From Neorhizobium alkalisoli (GTDB lineage Bacteria > Pseudomonadota > Alphaproteobacteria > Rhizobiales > Rhizobiaceae), in the NCBI RefSeq assembly GCF_007829835.1, contig NZ_VIWP01000005.1:486321-550320 (forward strand): 64,000 nt of DNA, given 5' to 3'. How positions within the stretch are numbered: position 1 is the stretch's first letter; each line of letters begins with the position of its first letter. The position numbers and the translations under genes are program-made. The notes under the pieces are model-generated. The model made no database searches and was not told the DNA's origin. It saw nothing but the letters and a program-made list of their open reading frames with translations. This document shows positions 33,649 to 42,147 of the stretch, in pieces.

Positions 33649-35328
33649 TCACGCGCCGAACAGTTCTCGGATCTGCTCTTCGGTATAGCGACCCAAACGA
33701 ACATCCTCGGCGACTTCCTCACGATCACGGGCCCTGGGATCGCCATAACCGCCGCCACCCGGCGTGCCGACCCTGACGCGATCGCCCGGAGACAGCGGAA
33801 TGTCCTGCGCCTTCGAAAGATGCTCCGGCACGATCTTCTGGCCGCTCTTGATGATCGTCACGGAATTCGGCATCCCGTCCTTGCCACCCAGCACGCCGGG
33901 CGGGCCGAAGCGGCCGTGGTCCATGACAAAACTTGCCGTCGCATGGCCGCGCAAAAGCTCGACCTCGTAATCGAGGCCAAAACCGCCGCGGTGCTTGCCG
34001 GCGCCACCAGAACCTTCGCGCAGCGCATAACGGTGATAGAGAACCGGGAACTGCTGCTCCATGATTTCGACAGGCGGGGCCTTGGAAATGCCGATCGTCG
34101 AGCAACCGTTGGAAAGACCGTCATTGTCGACGTTGCCGCCATAACCGCCGCCGGAAATCTGGTACATGACGAAGCCGCGATTGCGCTCCGGATCAAAACC
34201 GCCGAGCGCGAAATTGCCGGATGTGCCGGCGGGTGCACCCGTAACACGATCCGGCAGCGCCTCGACCAGCGCCAGAAACACCGACTCGGCGATACGCTGG
34301 GACACTTCGGCCGCACAGCCGGAAACCGGCCGCGGATATTGCGCATCGAGGAACGTGCCTTCCGGCCGCTTCACCGTCAGCGGCTCGAAGGCACCGGCCG
34401 AGATCGGCACATCCGGAAAGATATGGCGCATGGCGAGATAGACGGAGGACATGGTCGTCGCCAGAACCGAGTTCATCGGTCCCATGCAGGTTTTTGACGA
34501 GCCGGTGAAATCGAATTCCAGCTCACCGTCCTTCGCCGTAATGGCGAGACGGATTTCCAGAGGTTCATCCACTACGCCATCGCTGTCGACATAGGCGACC
34601 GATGTGTAGACGCCATTCGGAATGAGTTTTGCGTAGGCCCGCATCTGGGCAGCGGCGCGCACGCGAAGTTCCGCGATCGCCTCGCGCACCGTATCGTCAC
34701 TGTAACGGTCGAGAATGCGGGCAAGACGCTGTTCACCGACCAAAAGGGCTGCGGCCTGCGCTTTCACATCGCCGATCCGCTGTTCGGAAACGCGGATATT
34801 GGAGCAGATGATCGAATAGATTTCCTCGTCAAGCACGCCCTGCTTGAAAAGCCGGACCGGCGGCAGGCGCAACCCTTCCTGCTCGACGGCCGTTGCAGAG
34901 GCGGAAAAGCCGCCCGGCACGGCACCGCCGGTATCGGGCCAGTGACCGGTATTCGAAAGCCAACAAAAAATCTCGCCATCGCGATAGACCGGCATGGCAA
35001 AGCGCACGTCCATCAGATGCGTGCCGCCGAGATAGGGGTCATTGACGATATAGATATCACCCGGCTTCGGCGCCGCGACCTTACCGGCCTTGATCATCTC
35101 GATCAGCGTGCGGGTGGAATATTGCATCGTGCCGACAAAGACCGGCAGGCCGGCAGCGCCTTGCGCGATCAGCGACCCGTCTTCGGCCGAGTAGATACCG
35201 TCCGAGCGGTCGTTCGCTTCGGCAATGACGGGAGAAAAGGCAGCGCGGGAAAAGGTCAGGTCCATCTCGTCGCAGACCTGCTGCAGGCCCGACTGGATGA
35301 CGCTGAGCGTGATCGGATCGATGGTCAT
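33649..35328 (-). CDS. Hydantoinase B/oxoprolinase subunit (second copy)
   Basis: A 559-residue HyuB-type subunit of normal family length. It starts MTIDPITLSVIQSGLQQVCDEM; GDIYIVNDPYLGGTHLMDV (~89-107) is a likely metal-binding or active-site region, and the chain ends with the Gly-rich VGTPGGGGYGDP. It overlaps hyuA by ATGA. With HyuA it forms an ATP-dependent cyclic-amide hydrolase. It lacks the 100+ residue tail of the copy at 8396. Transcription comes from operator-bearing promoter A upstream of hyuA. In my pathway model it opens a lactam such as 1,4,5,6-tetrahydro-6-oxonicotinate; this is inference. Confidence 0.9.
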   Translation of the reverse strand: MTIDPITLSVIQSGLQQVCDEMDLTFSRAAFSPVIAEANDRSDGIYSAEDGSLIAQGAAGLPVFVGTMQYSTRTLIEMIKAGKVAAPKPGDIYIVNDPYLGGTHLMDVRFAMPVYRDGEIFCWLSNTGHWPDTGGAVPGGFSASATAVEQEGLRLPPVRLFKQGVLDEEIYSIICSNIRVSEQRIGDVKAQAAALLVGEQRLARILDRYSDDTVREAIAELRVRAAAQMRAYAKLIPNGVYTSVAYVDSDGVVDEPLEIRLAITAKDGELEFDFTGSSKTCMGPMNSVLATTMSSVYLAMRHIFPDVPISAGAFEPLTVKRPEGTFLDAQYPRPVSGCAAEVSQRIAESVFLALVEALPDRVTGAPAGTSGNFALGGFDPERNRGFVMYQISGGGYGGNVDNDGLSNGCSTIGISKAPPVEIMEQQFPVLYHRYALREGSGGAGKHRGGFGLDYEVELLRGHATASFVMDHGRFGPPGVLGGKDGMPNSVTIIKSGQKIVPEHLSKAQDIPLSPGDRVRVGTPGGGGYGDPRARDREEVAEDVRLGRYTEEQIRELFGA

Positions 35329-37400
35329 TGGGCGGCTCCGAGCTTTATGATGATATTGCCGTCATGGTCCTGGTTGCCGATATCGCCCGGCTCGATGATA
35401 ATCGTCGTATCCATCTGCTCGATGATCGCTGGGCCATGGATCACCGCATCGGCAGGAAGGTTGTCACGCCAATAGATCGGCGTCTCCATCCATTCCCCGA
35501 ACCAGACCTTTCGCGTACCGGTCTGCGCCTCGACGAGAGTTGGCTTACGGCTGCCGGCATCAATCAGCAACGAGAGGTCGATTTCGGCGCGGCGGCCGAT
35601 GATCGACGTGTTGACGTTGACGAGACTTGCGCGGATATCGGAGAGCTCAACCCGGAAACGATGGAAATAGGCCTGTTCGAAACGGGCCTGTAGCTCGTCG
35701 ATCGTCGGCGTCGGCGAAGAAAGCGGCACGCGTAACAGATGCGTCTGGCCGACGAACTGCATGTCGACCGAACAGATCTCGCGGATCTCGCGGATCGCCA
35801 CCGCTTCCTTGTCGATCAGCCTGCGGCCTTCGGCCGACTGTTTTGCAAAGATCTCATGCACCGCGGCAATATCGACCGAATGCAGCGGGCGGTTGACCGT
35901 GTTGACGAAGTCATGGCGCAGGTCCGCGACAACGCAGCCGAGCGCATTGGTAATGCCGGGCCGTGCCGGCGTCAGGACCCTCGGAATGCCGAGCTCGCGA
36001 GCAATCGCGGTGGAATGCAGCGGGCCTGCACCACCAAAGGCAAACAGCGCGAAATCACGCGGATCCTCGCCAAGGCTGACCGAGACCATGCGCACCGCAT
36101 CGGCCATGCGCGTATTGGCGATGCGGATCACGGCCGCCGCAGCTTCGATGGCGCTGACACCGAGCGGCCGGCCCAGCTTTTCTTCGAAGATCGCCGCAAT
36201 GCTCTCGATCGTCGGACCGCCCGGCACAGAATTCAATCGAGCCGGATTGAGCCGGCCAAGCAGCATGTTCGCATCGGAAATGGTCGGCAGCGTGCCACCT
36301 CGACCATAACAGATCGGCCCGGGCGTGGCGCCGGCACTATCCGGCCCGACCTGCAGCAGGCCGGCCGGCGTGATGCGCGCAATCGAGCCGCCACCAGCGC
36401 CAACGGTGCGCACATCGACCATCGGCACATGGATCGGCATCGCATATTCGATCTCGATCTCGTTCGAGACGGCCGGCTCTGCATTGCGGATGAGCGCGAC
36501 ATCGGTGGACGTACCGCCCATGTCATAGGTGATGAGATCCGGAATACCGGCGCGACGGCCGGTATAGGCTGCCGCCATGACGCCGGAAGCCGGGCCGGAC
36601 ATGACAGTCTTTGCCGCTTCCGCGGCAACATGCCGGGCCGAGACCATGCCGCCATTGCCGTTCATAACGAGGACGTCGTGCCGGTAACCGCGAGCCGCGA
36701 GCTGATCGGCCAGCCGCTCGACATAACGGCGCAGCAGCGGCTGGACGGAAGCATTGACGGCCGCCGTCACGCCGCGTTCGAACTCCCGGCTTTCGGAAAG
36801 AAGCGTATGGCCAATCGTGACATTGCCGTTCGGCCAAACCTCTGCCGCGATCTCACCGGCCCGCAGTTCATGGGCGGGATTGGCGTAAGAGTGGAGGAAG
36901 TGAATAACCAACGCCTCGCAGCCGTCGTCGACGAGATCCTGCATCGCGGCCCGCAATGCATCCTCATCGAGCGGCGTCAGCACATTGCCGCGCGCATCCA
37001 TGCGCTCGGGAATTTCCAGCCTCAGGTCGCGCGGAATGATCGGCTTGAAATCGCCCTTCATGCCGTAGGCCTGCGGCCGTGTGCGGCGGCCAAGCTCCAG
37101 AATATCGCGAAAACCCATCGTCGTGATGAGGCCCGTCTTGCAGAGATTGCGCTCCAGCACAGCATTCGTGGTGGTCGTCGTGCCATGGACGATAAGGTCA
37201 AGCGCAGCCAGATCGGCTTCGGCCGCATCCAGCGCGTTGAGAACGCCGGTCGCCTGATTGTCGAGCGTCGTCGGCGTCTTGGCGAGCCGCACGGTGCCAT
37301 GTTCCGAATCAAACAACACGAGATCGGTGAATGTGCCGCCGACATCGATACCGGCCACCTGGGACTGGCGACCTGCGCCCTGAAGTGATTTTTCCTGCAC
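35325..37400 (-). CDS. Hydantoinase A/oxoprolinase ATP-binding subunit (second copy)
   Basis: A 691-residue HyuA subunit with GIDVGGTFTDLVLFDSEHG (~18-36), the second ATP-site strand LITYDMGGTSTDVAL and FGGAGPLHSTAIA. I start at GTG 37400 (reading VQEKSLQGAG), with GGGA upstream; a longer frame runs through the operator and is unlikely to be translated. The operator palindrome ends only 18 bases upstream of this start, so the mRNA leader is short. HyuA activates cyclic amides using ATP. Together with hyuB it is a two-gene unit under the same motif as the molybdenum hydroxylase, Hnr-like and FNR genes. Confidence 0.9.
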   Translation of the reverse strand: MQEKSLQGAGRQSQVAGIDVGGTFTDLVLFDSEHGTVRLAKTPTTLDNQATGVLNALDAAEADLAALDLIVHGTTTTTNAVLERNLCKTGLITTMGFRDILELGRRTRPQAYGMKGDFKPIIPRDLRLEIPERMDARGNVLTPLDEDALRAAMQDLVDDGCEALVIHFLHSYANPAHELRAGEIAAEVWPNGNVTIGHTLLSESREFERGVTAAVNASVQPLLRRYVERLADQLAARGYRHDVLVMNGNGGMVSARHVAAEAAKTVMSGPASGVMAAAYTGRRAGIPDLITYDMGGTSTDVALIRNAEPAVSNEIEIEYAMPIHVPMVDVRTVGAGGGSIARITPAGLLQVGPDSAGATPGPICYGRGGTLPTISDANMLLGRLNPARLNSVPGGPTIESIAAIFEEKLGRPLGVSAIEAAAAVIRIANTRMADAVRMVSVSLGEDPRDFALFAFGGAGPLHSTAIARELGIPRVLTPARPGITNALGCVVADLRHDFVNTVNRPLHSVDIAAVHEIFAKQSAEGRRLIDKEAVAIREIREICSVDMQFVGQTHLLRVPLSSPTPTIDELQARFEQAYFHRFRVELSDIRASLVNVNTSIIGRRAEIDLSLLIDAGSRKPTLVEAQTGTRKVWFGEWMETPIYWRDNLPADAVIHGPAIIEQMDTTIIIEPGDIGNQDHDGNIIIKLGAAQ

Positions 37401-37417
37401 GATCGTTCCCGAATATT

Positions 37418-37462
37418 TATTTGTATACGAATGAATTTGCGGCGATGCAGCGAGGCTGTCAA
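37418..37462 (-). promoter_or_regulatory. Operator A and promoter of hyuAB
   Basis: In the direction of transcription, TTGACA (37457-37462) is followed after 23 bases by the palindrome CATTCGTATACAAATA (37418-37433). The palindrome covers the expected -10/+1 region, so a bound repressor would block the hyuA promoter. It is one of seven related sites in 37.4-63.8 kb. Confidence 0.75.
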
Positions 37463-37666
37463 GCCACGATTGCAGCAAGATGCAACGCGTTGCGAACTAA
37501 ACCAAAAGATGCAATTGATTGGGCGTCGACCGCGAAAGCAGCAGTGCCAAGACCAGCCGGCACGACCGGAGGAATGGGCTCCTCCGGCTGTGGCGTCAGC
37601 CTCGCTGTCGAACAAGGAGGTGTGCGATGAGGCCTTGGCCGATCCGCATCACACTAAAAATGAAAA

Positions 37667-37702
37667 GGAGCCGGACAGGCTGGTCGCTATTGTTCCGGCT
37701 CC
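37667..37702 (-). terminator. Intrinsic terminator of the Hnr-like operon
   Basis: GGAGCCGGA and TCCGGCTCC form a perfect 9-bp stem with an 18-base loop, 90 bases beyond the stop at 37792. On the minus strand it is followed by TTTTCATTTTT. It separates the Hnr-like operon from the hyuAB promoter, which shows the two are independent units sharing one operator type. Confidence 0.7.
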
Positions 37703-37791
37703 AACTCATTCTCTAGCAAACGGAAGGTGGGCGAGAGCTCGCCTTCCACTCCTTGAAAATAAACGATCCGGTCCGCGCTTGCAAGATTGGC

Positions 37792-38376
37792 TCAGCGCAA
37801 CCCGTCCTTGCCAACGATCTCATTCTTCGCGAGCCCGCCGACGCGGGGAAGCGGGCGGCCACTATCCGTAACGGCCACGGCAACAACGATCTCGTTCGGC
37901 CTTGGTGCATCACCAACAGAGACAATCATGCCGTCAAAATGAGAGCGCACGAAGGCTGCATCCTTGTGGCCAAGCGGAATGTCGAATGAGGCACCCAGAG
38001 TACCGCGCGCCTTCGATGAAGGAATGAGCGCGGCGCCACCGCCGAGCGCATCCCGTACCGGCTTGCCCATGGCGGGATGGAGCAGCGCGGCGGCATGTTC
38101 CAGCTCGCCATCCTCACCGACCAGCGCCGCCTTGCCGTAACTTTCGGCTTCGGACGACGCGATGCCGAGGGCTTCGACGCATTTCTGCGCAAGGATGCCA
38201 CCGAGTTCAGCGCCCTGATCGATCAGGAGGGACAGGTCCTTCACATATTGCCCGGCAAAGGGATTGCGGATCACAGCGATGGCGGCCGCCCGGCGCGTCG
38301 ACGGATCGACCTTCTGGCCGGCCTCCGTCAGCACCTCCTCGACGACGACCGTGATCTTGCGGATTTCGGCGCTCAC
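37792..38376 (-). CDS. Amino-acid-synthesis family protein (DUF1185), copy 2
   Basis: A 194-residue protein starting at GTG 38376, which overlaps the preceding stop (GTGA). It contains AVIRNPFAGQYVKDLSLLID (~34-53), GKAALVGEDGELEHAAALLHP (~80-100) and VRSHFDGMIVSVGDAPRPNE (~143-162), all conserved in the Pfam amino-acid-synthesis (DUF1185) family. Its biochemical role is unknown. It is a clear paralogue of the neighbouring gene at 38373, probably an old tandem duplication, and the two may form a heteromer. Being tied to an Hnr-like enzyme suggests a role in handling the reduced ring product or in enzyme assembly; this is inference. Confidence 0.8.
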   Translation of the reverse strand: MSAEIRKITVVVEEVLTEAGQKVDPSTRRAAAIAVIRNPFAGQYVKDLSLLIDQGAELGGILAQKCVEALGIASSEAESYGKAALVGEDGELEHAAALLHPAMGKPVRDALGGGAALIPSSKARGTLGASFDIPLGHKDAAFVRSHFDGMIVSVGDAPRPNEIVVAVAVTDSGRPLPRVGGLAKNEIVGKDGLR

Positions 38377-38954
38377 CGCAGCCCGTCCTCGCCCTTGATC
38401 TCGGCGGCCTTGAGCCCTCCGACGCGGGCATGGACACGGGCGCCGGTGGTCATCACCAGCGCGAGCACGATCTCGCCGGCGCGTGGCGCATCCGGAATGC
38501 CGACTTCCATCGCATCGAAATGGCTGCGGACATAAGACGCGTTGATATGGGTGACCGGAATATCAAGACGTGCGCCGGGAGCACCGACCTTCTTGGTCGA
38601 GGGCACGATCGCCTTGGCATCGCCGAGGATTTCGCGCATGGCGTAACCGCCGGGCACATGCCAGAGCGCGCCATGTTCCAGCTCGCCGGCCTGACCGACA
38701 ATGGCGCCCTTGCCATACCCCTCGATCTCGTCCTTGCCGCCCAGCGCTTCCGCCAGACGCCCCGCCATCGATACGCCAAGCGGCTCGAGATCCTTCATGA
38801 AGCCGGCAATATCCTCGTGATAGCTGCCAGCAAAGGGGTTTTCGATAACCGCCAGAATGACACCCTTCTTGAGTGGCTTATCGACGGGCTTGCCGCCCTC
38901 GTGAAAAATCTCTTCGACGGTGAGCGCATATTTGCGGACGACGGGTTCAGGCAT
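38373..38954 (-). CDS. Amino-acid-synthesis family protein (DUF1185), copy 1
   Basis: A 193-residue protein beginning MPEPVVRKYALTVEEIFHEG. I use the ATG at 38954 because the longer frame runs back through the UPF0280 gene. Conserved segments are VIENPFAGSYHEDIAGFMKD (~35-54), GKGAIVGQAGELEHGALWHV (~83-102) and VRSHFDAMEVGIPDAPRAGE (~146-165). These match copy 2 at the same positions. The family has known structures but no assigned reaction. The gene overlaps both neighbours, so its product is made in fixed ratio with the UPF0280 protein and copy 2. Confidence 0.8.
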   Translation of the reverse strand: MPEPVVRKYALTVEEIFHEGGKPVDKPLKKGVILAVIENPFAGSYHEDIAGFMKDLEPLGVSMAGRLAEALGGKDEIEGYGKGAIVGQAGELEHGALWHVPGGYAMREILGDAKAIVPSTKKVGAPGARLDIPVTHINASYVRSHFDAMEVGIPDAPRAGEIVLALVMTTGARVHARVGGLKAAEIKGEDGLR

Positions 38955-39870
38955 GAGGACGATGCTCCAGTGACATGGGTGTCTCGGGTGAAGGTTTAGT
39001 CTGTTCGCGTTGGCCGGCAAGCCTGCCTTCGTTGCGCAGGAAGAGCGCGGCTCGATGAACGAGATCTTGCGCGATAAAATTCTCGGCCTGAGCGAGCCCG
39101 GCATCGAGCGCTTCGGCGATTTCGTCAGGCGATAGGGAGCCGCAACCGGTGACTACCAGCCGTTCCCCGAGATCGCTATCGTCCACGACATCGATGGCGC
39201 GGTTGCGCGTCACAGCCGGATGGTCCGGCAGATCGATGGCATTTGCGATGAGGGTAGCAGCGGCATCGGCGGCGGCGGCATTCGCTGCGAGCACCGTGAC
39301 GGAATCGGCAATCCCCATCGAAAGGCTGCGGCCACCGCGGCCGCTGGTGGCGATGCCGCGGCTTGCATCATCATAAGCGATGGAGAAATCACCGAAAGCA
39401 ACGCCATCCTCGCGCGCCATTCTGATCTGGTATTGTGCCCCCGGATCGAGATGAAGGGCGATATCGCCGCCGTTGTTGACGTAGATCCGGTTCGGACGAT
39501 CATCGGTCGGCAAAGCACCGAGCATCGAAGCTATGATTTCATCCGCCACAGAGCCTGCGACCGCAGCCATCGGGGTGATAAAATGGCTGTCGGCAAAAGG
39601 CATGACGGCAGCCAGCATTCGCCGGGCGACAGATCCGGCCAGCACTGCCCCACCCTTGCCTGCAGGCTGTTTCAGAAGCGGCAGTTCCGAAACCAGTTCA
39701 TCGAGGATCGTTGCAAACCGGGCGTGCGCGGCCTCATAGGCGATCCGGCGCTGAGCTGCGAGATGCGGCGCGAGGCCATCGACACCGATGACGAGGTCGA
39801 TCGGACCGTGCTGCAGATGCAGCCGACCATCAGCACTTCCATCCAGATAATATGCGGCCGCTCCCGCCAT
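38947..39870 (-). CDS. UPF0280 family protein (ApbE-like fold)
   Basis: A 307-residue protein with TPMAAVAGSVADEIIASML (~96-114), NNGGDIALHL (~129-138) and IATSGRGGRSLSMGIADSVTVLAANAAAAD (~170 onward). These match the UPF0280 family and mirror the AxxGS, NxGGD and TSG..HI motifs of ApbE flavin transferases. ApbE attaches FMN to Thr residues of target flavoproteins. Sitting nine bases after the Hnr-like gene, it may flavinylate or otherwise mature that enzyme; this is inference, since UPF0280 itself has no proven reaction. The ATG at 39870 has GGTCGAG just upstream. It overlaps the next gene by eight bases. Confidence 0.82.
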   Translation of the reverse strand: MAGAAAYYLDGSADGRLHLQHGPIDLVIGVDGLAPHLAAQRRIAYEAAHARFATILDELVSELPLLKQPAGKGGAVLAGSVARRMLAAVMPFADSHFITPMAAVAGSVADEIIASMLGALPTDDRPNRIYVNNGGDIALHLDPGAQYQIRMAREDGVAFGDFSIAYDDASRGIATSGRGGRSLSMGIADSVTVLAANAAAADAAATLIANAIDLPDHPAVTRNRAIDVVDDSDLGERLVVTGCGSLSPDEIAEALDAGLAQAENFIAQDLVHRAALFLRNEGRLAGQREQTKPSPETPMSLEHRPHA

Positions 39871-39879
39871 AATCTCGAC

Positions 39880-41373
39880 CTATGCGCCCCAGCGGAAATT
39901 GCGCTTATCCGTCGGCCAGGAGCCGGCAGAGACCGGACCGATCTTGCGCTCGGCAAGTGCGACTGCCTGCTCGATCGGCACCACGGCATCCATATGACCA
40001 CCAAGCGCCTCGTAATCGGCAAGACGCATGGTGAACTCGATCGGCGCGACGAGTGCCGGCGTCGGAACATAACCGAAGGAATTGGTCGGCATGTCCATGA
40101 CGTCGGCCATGACGGTGATGCCACCGCCCGGCCACACATATGCCTCCGCGCCGCCGCAGGAGACATGGGTCAGCGCCTGCTTGACCGAACGCGTCAGCCG
40201 CACCGGATTGTTGGTGACGCCGGCCCGCAGGCTTCCGCCCGCGCCGCCGATGAAAAGGACCGAAGCAAGCGCCGGTTCGCAGTTTTCCTCGATCACCTCG
40301 ACCGACTGCTGCAGCGCCGGCGGCAGGATCGTCTGCAAGACCGGCTGCAGGTTATCGTCCAGAATGTAATAGCCGTATTGCTCGCCGGTCGTGGAGACCA
40401 TCAGCATGCGAAGGCCGGGATAGGCCGTCTTGGCGTCAAAATCGCCGAGGATGGAAAGCGGGTCGGTAATGTTGGTACCGCCCCAGCCGGTTCCCGGTTC
40501 CGCCACCTGGAAATAACGGCCGGGCGTCGAACGGCGGCCCTTGATCTTAATGCCGGTCGGCGGAATGTCGAGCAGCTTGCCGGCCTGATGTTCGGACAGG
40601 ACGCCGGTAATGTGATCGTCGACGACCACGACCTCGTCGACATGGCCGAGCCACTGGCGGGCGAACATGCCAATCGTCGCAGAACCGCAACCAACGCGCA
40701 TGCGTTGCTCCTGCTCACCATTGATGATCGGCGCCTGACCCGCCGCGACGATGATCGTGGACCCTCCGTCGATCGTCATCTCGACGGATTCGCGATTACA
40801 GAGTTTCAGGAGACTGTCGCAGGTGACGCGGCCTTCCTTCTTGGAGCCGCCGGTCAAATGATGCACCCCGCCGAGCGAAAGCATCTGTGAGCCGTATTCG
40901 CTGGTCATGACATGGCCGATCGGTTCGCCATCGACCCTGACCGGCGCAGATTCCGGCCCCAGGAACCGGTCGGTATCGATCTTCACCTTGACGCCGCAAT
41001 AGCTGAAAATCCCCTCGGTCACGACCGTGACCATATCGACGCCGTTTTCCTTGCGGGACACGATAAAGGGCGCAGGCTTGTAATCGGGATAGGTGGTGCC
41101 CGCACCGATCGCGGTGACGAAAGCGCCGCGGGACTGGACGATCTCGCCATCCCAGTCTGCCGCGCCGCCTGCCGGCAGGAAAGGCACGACCTTGCCGCCT
41201 TCAGCCTCGTTCGCCTCGATGATCGTCAGCGGATCGACCCGGATCAGCTCTCCCGCCACATTCGCGTAACGATCGCAGGCGCCGGAGCGGCCATCCGCGA
41301 TATAACACATCACGGGACAGGCATCGCAGCGGATCTTGCCGTTCAGGGTACTTTCGACCAATTGCTTGACCAA
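39880..41373 (-). CDS. 6-hydroxynicotinate reductase-like iron-sulfur enzyme
   Basis: A protein of about 497 residues resembling Hnr of the Eubacterium barkeri nicotinate pathway, as I recognise it. The N-terminus has a four-Cys cluster, C-D-A-C-P-V-M-C then Cys ten residues on (Cys16, 19, 23, 33: CX2CX3CX9C), suited to a [4Fe-4S] cluster. Hnr enzymes reduce 6-hydroxynicotinate to 1,4,5,6-tetrahydro-6-oxonicotinate using reduced ferredoxin. I choose the TTG at 41373 because AAGGA lies seven bases upstream; GTG at 41400 is an alternative without a ribosome site. It heads an operon with UPF0280 and two DUF1185 genes under operator B. The exact substrate is inferred. Confidence 0.72.
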   Translation of the reverse strand: MVKQLVESTLNGKIRCDACPVMCYIADGRSGACDRYANVAGELIRVDPLTIIEANEAEGGKVVPFLPAGGAADWDGEIVQSRGAFVTAIGAGTTYPDYKPAPFIVSRKENGVDMVTVVTEGIFSYCGVKVKIDTDRFLGPESAPVRVDGEPIGHVMTSEYGSQMLSLGGVHHLTGGSKKEGRVTCDSLLKLCNRESVEMTIDGGSTIIVAAGQAPIINGEQEQRMRVGCGSATIGMFARQWLGHVDEVVVVDDHITGVLSEHQAGKLLDIPPTGIKIKGRRSTPGRYFQVAEPGTGWGGTNITDPLSILGDFDAKTAYPGLRMLMVSTTGEQYGYYILDDNLQPVLQTILPPALQQSVEVIEENCEPALASVLFIGGAGGSLRAGVTNNPVRLTRSVKQALTHVSCGGAEAYVWPGGGITVMADVMDMPTNSFGYVPTPALVAPIEFTMRLADYEALGGHMDAVVPIEQAVALAERKIGPVSAGSWPTDKRNFRWGA

Positions 41374-41710
41374 GGAGATTTCCTTCCCGAGGGTTGCCAC
41401 TTTGGATGCGGAGAGCCGGCTAACGCTTCTTGAATTTTACCGCATCCGGCGGATCATTTTCATTTGTATGCAAATGAGTATCGATCGCCTTCAACCAGCT
41501 GTCAAGTCGGCTTTCCGGCTGCTTCGCGGCCGCCGGATCATGTTATTTTCATCGGCCGCCTGACGTCATCAAACGACCGAAACTGCTGAAAAACATACCG
41601 TTCCCGGCCATTGAGATTGACATTGCCGCCCTTCAGTCTAAACCCGGTCTCATGAGCGGCGGCGCGGATCCAACCTCGCCATAGCCATGCAACGGCAGGA
41701 TTTGAAACCG
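41374..41710. other. Divergent regulatory region between the Hnr-like operon and marR
   Basis: These 337 bases hold operator/promoter B for the minus-strand operon (described separately) and must also hold the plus-strand marR promoter, which I cannot place. No further open frame looks coding. Because the only perfect-core operator copy next to a regulator gene lies here, marR may be autoregulated. Confidence 0.5.
41461..41505 (-). promoter_or_regulatory. Operator B and promoter of the Hnr-like operon
   Basis: TTGACA (41500-41505), a 17-base spacer, GATACT as -10, then immediately the palindrome CATTTGCATACAAATG (41461-41476), the best-matched copy of the seven. The geometry fits repression at the transcription start. 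The divergent marR gene lies 234 bases to the right. Confidence 0.8.
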
Positions 41711-42145
41711 ATGAACAGCAAACGATCCGAAACGGCCGATTACGAAGTCGACCGGCAGATCGGCTTCTTCATCCGCCAGGCCAACCAGCGCCATGTGGCG
41801 ATCTTCAACGGACTGATCGGCGACAAGCTGACGACGACCCAATGGGCGGCGCTGAGCAAGCTCAAGCAGATTGGCCCCACCTCTCAGAATCATCTCGGCC
41901 GCGAGACCGCGATGGACGTGACGACCATCAAGGGCGTCGTCGACCGGATGGTCAAGCGCGGCTACATCAACACCGCGGCCGACCCCAATGATGGGCGCAG
42001 ACTGGTGCTGCAGCTCACCGACGAGGGGCACGCCGTGATCGACAACAACCTCGCTGCCGCAATTCAGGCAACCAAGGACACGCTTGAACCGCTGACGCCC
42101 GGCGAGCGCATGATGTTCCTCGAACTGCTGCACAAGATCACCTGA
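41711..42145 (+). CDS. MarR-family transcriptional regulator
   Basis: A 144-residue winged-helix regulator: LTTTQWAALSKLKQIGPTSQ (~41-60), NHLGRETAMDVTTIKGVVDRMVKRGYI (~61-87) and the wing DPNDGRRLVLQLTDEG (~92-107), all standard MarR positions. I use the ATG at 41711, with AGGA ten bases upstream; an ATG at 41687 has no ribosome site. MarR proteins often repress aromatic and N-heteroaromatic catabolism, including nicotinate genes (NicR in Pseudomonas). It lies next to operator B and is the only regulator gene within the 30-kb regulon, so it is my first candidate for binding the seven palindromes. It converges with livF, with only two bases between stops. Confidence 0.88.
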   Translation: MNSKRSETADYEVDRQIGFFIRQANQRHVAIFNGLIGDKLTTTQWAALSKLKQIGPTSQNHLGRETAMDVTTIKGVVDRMVKRGYINTAADPNDGRRLVLQLTDEGHAVIDNNLAAAIQATKDTLEPLTPGERMMFLELLHKIT

Positions 42146-42147
42146 CA

